From Carposina sasakii (taxonomy: Eukaryota; Arthropoda; Insecta; Lepidoptera; Carposinidae), in assembly GCA_014607495.2 (NCBI GenBank), contig CP053175.1, positions 8,940,770 to 9,004,769 of the forward strand: a DNA stretch of 64,000 nucleotides, written 5' to 3'. Under the pieces are notes generated by a model, which saw only the letters and a program-made list of their open reading frames with translations, was not told where the DNA came from and ran no database searches. The position numbers were made by a program, and so were the translations under genes. Of the stretch, positions 59,940 to 64,000 are shown piece by piece. Numbering within the stretch: the first letter of the stretch is position 1; every line of letters begins with the position of its first letter.

Positions 59940-61097
59940 CAGTGTAATCTCACTAATCCGGCACTTCGATACATCGGCACGTCCAATAATCCGGCACCCT
60001 CCGCCCACGCCGCCTCCCTAGCCCCTCTATACCTGTGCGCTTCGGTCGCTGCGTCGTCGACTAGCAGTCTAACCTCAAAACTGTGTTTGTTTTTTTCAAG
60101 TGAGAATAGTTTATTTATAGTTAAAAATGTCAAATAAACGCAAACACAAGACACTAGATTTGAATAATAAAATGGAGATTTTAAAGAAGTTAGATAGTGG
60201 AGAAAACATGTGCAAATTGGCAAAAGAATATGGTGTTGGGCGTGCTCCTATACACGATCTTAAGAAGAAAAGGCAAAAGATAGTAGACCACGTCAAGACA
60301 ATGGAAGCGGGGCCAGGAAAGCGTAAAACACTAAAAGTTGGCGATTGTCCAAAAATGGAAAACGCTCTTTACACGTGGTTCCTACAACGGCGTTCTAAGC
60401 ACACTCCTATATCTGGAGAAATTCTGAAAGCCAAAGCAATCGAATTTTATAAAAAAATTACCCACAAAGATGATTTTCGTGCCAGCGATGGATGGCTGGA
60501 TAAATTTAAAAAGCGATTTGGTATCCGTCTATTAACCATATCGGGTGAGAAACTATCAAGCGACGAATCTGCAGTACAGCCATTTATCCGGCATTTTAAA
60601 AACAAAATAGAAGAACTGGGTCTTCTTCCTGACCAAATCTATAACGCAGACGAGAGTGGTCTGTTCTGGAGACTGTTGCCCAATAAAACATTCGTATCTT
60701 CTCAAGAAGAAAGTGCACCCGGTCGTAAAGTGAGTAAAGATAGAATCACATTCATGCCGTGTTCAAATGCTACTGGAACGCACAAATTGGATTTATTAGT
60801 GATTGGAAAAGCAAAAAATCCCAGAGCATTCAAAAACATTTGTCTGCCAGTTTGTTATAAAAACCAAATTAAAAGTTGGGTCACGAGAGAGGTATTTAGC
60901 GAATGGTTTCATAAAGACTTTGTCCCAGAAGTCAAGAAGTTTATGAGAAGATCCAATTTGCCCATAAAAGCTTTACTCGTACTTGACAATGCTCCAGGCC
61001 ACCCAAATGCACAGGAACTTAAATCAAGTGATGGGAATATTCAGAGCATCTTTCTACCACCAAACTGCACACCTTTACTGCAGCCGATGGATCAAAA
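59940..61097 (+). mobile_element. Tigger/pogo-type transposon, 3' part cut off
   Basis: Starts CAGTGTAATCTCACTAATCC after TA (59938-59939); a second AATCCGGCA-type block follows inside, as in Tigger ends. The transposase frame begins at 60127. The right part is missing because a Ty1/copia element lies at about 61098; if this is insertion rather than deletion, the remainder lies past the window end. Confidence 0.75.
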
Positions 61098-61137
61098 TGT
61101 TGTATTTCTTTTTAAAGAGTTTACATATGGAACATAG
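60127..61137 (+). CDS. Tigger-type transposase, truncated by copia insertion
   Basis: 336 codons, about the first 323 of them genuine. N terminus: a Psq/CENP-B-type helix-turn-helix (LDLNNKMEILKKLDSGENMC, GVGRAPIHDLKKKRQK), then a CENP-B box-binding domain (TPISGEILKAKAIEFY, DGWLDKFKKRFGI). DDE_1 core: first Asp in IYNADESGLFWRL, second in LLVLDNAPGHP, third in LLQPMDQNV. The frame departs from the family directly after the third Asp, near 61098, where the other element begins; the last 13 codons are foreign. It resembles jerky/Tigger transposases. Confidence 0.85.
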   Translation: MSNKRKHKTLDLNNKMEILKKLDSGENMCKLAKEYGVGRAPIHDLKKKRQKIVDHVKTMEAGPGKRKTLKVGDCPKMENALYTWFLQRRSKHTPISGEILKAKAIEFYKKITHKDDFRASDGWLDKFKKRFGIRLLTISGEKLSSDESAVQPFIRHFKNKIEELGLLPDQIYNADESGLFWRLLPNKTFVSSQEESAPGRKVSKDRITFMPCSNATGTHKLDLLVIGKAKNPRAFKNICLPVCYKNQIKSWVTREVFSEWFHKDFVPEVKKFMRRSNLPIKALLVLDNAPGHPNAQELKSSDGNIQSIFLPPNCTPLLQPMDQNVVFLFKEFTYGT

Positions 61138-64000
61138 ATGGCGCCACTAGAATACATACATTTTGATACACTATTACAATACCCCCACTTATCAAAATAT
61201 CTAAATAAACTAAACATGAATTATTCCAATGAAATTCATAAATTTATAATGCTTCAGAGGACATAAACCTTTGGTTAATATATCGGCAGGCATATTCTCA
61301 CTAGATATAAATTTAATTTTAATTAGTTCTTTTTTAACAACATCTCTAACATAATGACACTTTACATCTATGTGTTTTGACCTACTGTGGCATTGACTGT
61401 TCAATGCAATTTTCATTACACTTTGGTTATCACAATGCAAGTTAATTACATTAAACTTATTTGTAATATCATATATCAGATTTCTTAGATAAACAGCTTC
61501 TCTAGAAGCTTCTGACAAAGCAACATACTCTGCCTCTGTGCTAGATAATGAAACAGTTTTCTGTTTTCTACTCTGCCAAGAGACGGCTGAACCCGATAAC
61601 AAAAAACAGAATCCAGTGTAAGATTTTCGGTCTATGGCATCGCTTGCCCAATCACTATCCACAAACCCTTGTAGATCACTGTTATCACTACTATATTTTA
61701 AACAATAATTCTTAGTACATTGCAAATATCTTAGTATACGTTTTGCATAGTTCCAGTGTATATTATTATAACAACTATTAAATTGACTAAGATAGCTCAC
61801 AGAATATGCAATATCTGGTCTGGTTAAAACTGCTAGGTACATTAAACTTCCAATTAATGCTTGATAAGGAACATTAGGTAAACATTTGTCAGTTGATTTA
61901 TCTAGATTTAATTTAGGCTCAATTGGAGTACTTTGTGTTTTACAATCATACATTTCAAATTTAGAAAGTAACTGCTCAACATATTCCTGTTGATCTACAG
62001 TAATAAAACTTTTACTATTATCTATATTTATCCTCATGCCTAGATATTTTTTCACAGGACCTAGATCTTTTAACTTAAATTCTAAACCTAACACATGTTT
62101 TAATTTATTAGTTTCAGATTCACTATTTGAGAAAATCAAGAAATCATCCACATACAATGCCACAACTATTTTAACCTTATCACTAGTTTTTGTAAACAAA
62201 CATGGTTCATATTGACTGTTATGAAACTCTGAGTCACATAAAACATTCCTAACTCTTTCATACCATGCTAAGGAAGACTGTTTTAAACCATAAATAGCCT
62301 TTTTAAATCTCAGCACCTTTCCCCCACTTTTGTTTACAAAACCTTCAGGCAATGACATGTATATGTTTTCTTTTAAATAACCATTTAAGAAAGCAGTGGT
62401 AACATCCAAATGGGTAATATTCATTTTCATCTTTACACTAAGAGCAAATAACAATCTAAGAGTAGAATGTCGCACAACTGGTGAAAAAGTATCTGTATAG
62501 TCTATACCTGGTTTTTGTGAATATCCTTTTGCCACTAGTCGAGCACGAAAAATCACATTATTATCACTGTTATATTCTTTCTTAAGAACCCATCTACACT
62601 TCACAATTGTCACATCACCTGGATTATCAACAAGCTCCCATGCATCACTATCCTCAAACGACTGCAATTCCTCATTTATTGCTTGCTTCCACTGCTCCCT
62701 CTCTGGCCCCTGGAGAGCCTCAGATAATACAATATCCTCAGATACTGGAACAATACTGGAAACACACATCATGTTGCTGTAGCCATATCGTTCAGGTTGT
62801 TTTCTCTGGCGCTTGCTATAAGCCCTTGGCTCCTGCTCCGGTGTTGATGTTGACTGGATTGGAAAATCTGAAGTATCTTGTGAAATTTCAGCTAATACAT
62901 CACTGCCATCAGCATACACCGAAGAATCTGAAGAATAATCTGATAAAAGTTCAGTTTCTGGGATATTTTCAGAAGATTCCCCCACTGAAACTTCAATCTC
63001 TTTTTCAGAACTATTATTAGGTGGGTTGTCATTTGTAATCCAGATGGCTTTATCCTCAGTTTTATTCTGAACATCAATCTCATCTTCCATTACTATGACA
63101 TCTCTGCTGGTGATAACTGTGTTTTTATCACAATTATAAACACGATATCCCTTCACATTCTCACCATATCCAATCAAAATGTGTTTTGTAGCTTTCTTAT
63201 CCCATTTAAACCTTTTTTCTTTAGGGATATGTACCATGACTTTACTGCCAAACAAACGCAGATGACTCAAATCTGGTTTTGATCCATACCACAACTCAAA
63301 TGGTGTCTTATCAAGTCCTGATGCAATAGATCTGTTTTTCAAATACACAGCAGTATTTGCCGCCTCTGCCCAAAACTTTTTCTCTAACTTTGCATCATAC
63401 AATAAACATTTTGCCTTCTCCACAACTGTGCGGTTAGCTCTTTCACATAAGCCATTTTGTTCTGGAGAATATGTGTTTGTTTTTTGATGAATTATACCTG
63501 CATGTTTCAAGAAAGCTTCAAATTCCTTATTGCAGAACTCTAACCCATTGTCTGATCTCAATATTTTTATTTGTTTACTTTGTTGGTTTTCAACCATTGA
63601 TTTAAACTCCTTAAACCTGTTGAAGGCTTCATTTTTCTTCTTCAGAAAATAAATGAAGGTCATTCGACTATAATCATCTACAAATAACAGGAAATATCTA
63701 GCACCACTTAACGAACAAGTTTCCATTGGGCCACAAATATCAGTATGAATTCTGTGCAATGTTTCTGTACTTCGTTCACCCACATGAGAAAAAGGTAATC
63801 TTGTTTGTTTGGCTTCACAACAAGTTGTGCATTGAGCTTTGTTTATATCAAACTTACTGTCATACATTAAGCCATTCACAATACCATTTTTCATCTTATG
63901 CATATCTTGACTGTTTATATGTGCTAGTCTTCTGTGCCACAGATATCCACTAAGAGCTGGAGTAGTCAACATACAACTTTGTGATTGTAACCTCAGCTTA
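61098..64000 (-). mobile_element. Ty1/copia retrotransposon, partial (runs off the window)
   Basis: Minus-strand pol begins beyond 64000 and ends at 61210. A purine-rich AAGTGGGGG (minus, near 61181-61189) precedes what should be the 3' LTR; TGTAATAG... to ...ATACAACA (minus, 61178 to 61098) would be an unusually short LTR of about 81 bp, perhaps truncated. The other LTR is outside the window. CAAAA at 61093-61097 could be one half of a duplication. Confidence 0.75.
61210..63999 (-). CDS. pol: Ty1/copia Pol: integrase, reverse transcriptase, RNase H (5' end outside window)
   Basis: At least 920 codons; the frame stays open to the window edge, so the ATG at 63972 is not its start. Order: pre-integrase zinc finger (LWHRRLAHINSQDM, CTTCCEAKQ), integrase core with D in RIHTDICGPM, D in ILRSDNGLEF and E in GLCERANRTVV, an acidic linker, reverse transcriptase of the copia type (WELVDNPGD, LDVTTAFLNGYL, VALYVDDFLIFS) and RNase H (GFVDSDWASDAIDRKSYTGF, LSSTEAEYVALSEA, HCDNQSVMKIALN). 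No stop or frame break is seen. Gag and protease would lie upstream beyond 64000. Confidence 0.93.
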   Translation of the reverse strand, partial: KLRLQSQSCMLTTPALSGYLWHRRLAHINSQDMHKMKNGIVNGLMYDSKFDINKAQCTTCCEAKQTRLPFSHVGERSTETLHRIHTDICGPMETCSLSGARYFLLFVDDYSRMTFIYFLKKKNEAFNRFKEFKSMVENQQSKQIKILRSDNGLEFCNKEFEAFLKHAGIIHQKTNTYSPEQNGLCERANRTVVEKAKCLLYDAKLEKKFWAEAANTAVYLKNRSIASGLDKTPFELWYGSKPDLSHLRLFGSKVMVHIPKEKRFKWDKKATKHILIGYGENVKGYRVYNCDKNTVITSRDVIVMEDEIDVQNKTEDKAIWITNDNPPNNSSEKEIEVSVGESSENIPETELLSDYSSDSSVYADGSDVLAEISQDTSDFPIQSTSTPEQEPRAYSKRQRKQPERYGYSNMMCVSSIVPVSEDIVLSEALQGPEREQWKQAINEELQSFEDSDAWELVDNPGDVTIVKCRWVLKKEYNSDNNVIFRARLVAKGYSQKPGIDYTDTFSPVVRHSTLRLLFALSVKMKMNITHLDVTTAFLNGYLKENIYMSLPEGFVNKSGGKVLRFKKAIYGLKQSSLAWYERVRNVLCDSEFHNSQYEPCLFTKTSDKVKIVVALYVDDFLIFSNSESETNKLKHVLGLEFKLKDLGPVKKYLGMRINIDNSKSFITVDQQEYVEQLLSKFEMYDCKTQSTPIEPKLNLDKSTDKCLPNVPYQALIGSLMYLAVLTRPDIAYSVSYLSQFNSCYNNIHWNYAKRILRYLQCTKNYCLKYSSDNSDLQGFVDSDWASDAIDRKSYTGFCFLLSGSAVSWQSRKQKTVSLSSTEAEYVALSEASREAVYLRNLIYDITNKFNVINLHCDNQSVMKIALNSQCHSRSKHIDVKCHYVRDVVKKELIKIKFISSENMPADILTKGLCPLKHYKFMNFIGIIHV

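Noticed and set aside
1..64000. CRISPR array, bacterial operon, riboswitch or rRNA genes
   Set aside because: None are present; codon structure, introns and element families are those of an animal genome.

Overview
This is AT-rich animal DNA, almost certainly from a moth or butterfly. The pointers are three copies of a Helitron family ending in CGCGGACGGAGTCGCGGGCG...CTAG (which I remember as typical of Lepidoptera), many TACCTACCTA runs, and a mix of piggyBac, hAT, pogo, Harbinger, BEL, Ty3, Ty1/copia, APE-type LINE and Penelope elements. I see no bacterial operon, no CRISPR array, no rRNA or tRNA gene, and no confidently identified ordinary host gene. The window is a dense, nested transposon landscape.

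Layout. 1-400: Penelope remnant with a hammerhead-like ribozyme. 446-1198: terminal exon of an unknown Cys-rich protein. 1630-4939: short elements (two inverted-repeat elements, a Helitron end, a fold-back element packed with TATCGATA, and a 560-bp hAT with an 8-bp duplication). 4961-7583: a hAT-like element split by a 2.4-kb piggyBac (5014-7459). 8535-20003: a large terminal-inverted-repeat transposon, probably TTAA-targeted, whose two-exon gene (9227-9321 plus 15974-18899, 1006 codons, frame open across the junction) encodes a protein of no superfamily I can name. Its intron carries a young Ty3 element (9425-14658) and a Helitron (14671-15466). 22045-27445: a BEL element with identical LTRs and a 5-bp duplication, but lacking part of integrase. 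28637-28935: a poly-A retroposon with an 11-bp duplication. 29575-39350: a minus-strand Penelope element split by an 8.3-kb Ty3 element (30159-38485), itself carrying a Helitron that carries another insert. 39920-42467: an intact pogo element whose transposase ends in a PHD finger.

45280-58975 is an APE-type LINE opened twice. A Harbinger element (45510-51075, TTA duplication) sits in its endonuclease; that Harbinger has two genes on opposite strands with interleaved exons, and holds a TTAA-flanked Kolobok/Mutator-like element (46161-49009) in an intron. An intact Ty3 element with identical LTRs (51639-56770, AAAA duplication) sits further on. Removing the inserts with one copy of each duplication restores the LINE reading frame at both sites. 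59465-64000: a mariner-type short element, a Tigger transposase cut off by a Ty1/copia element, and the copia pol running off the window end.

The genes do not form a pathway; each set is the mobility machinery of its own element. The most unusual item is the 8535-20003 transposon. Several other frames are broken by single-base changes, often in homopolymer runs, so some breaks may be consensus errors rather than decay.
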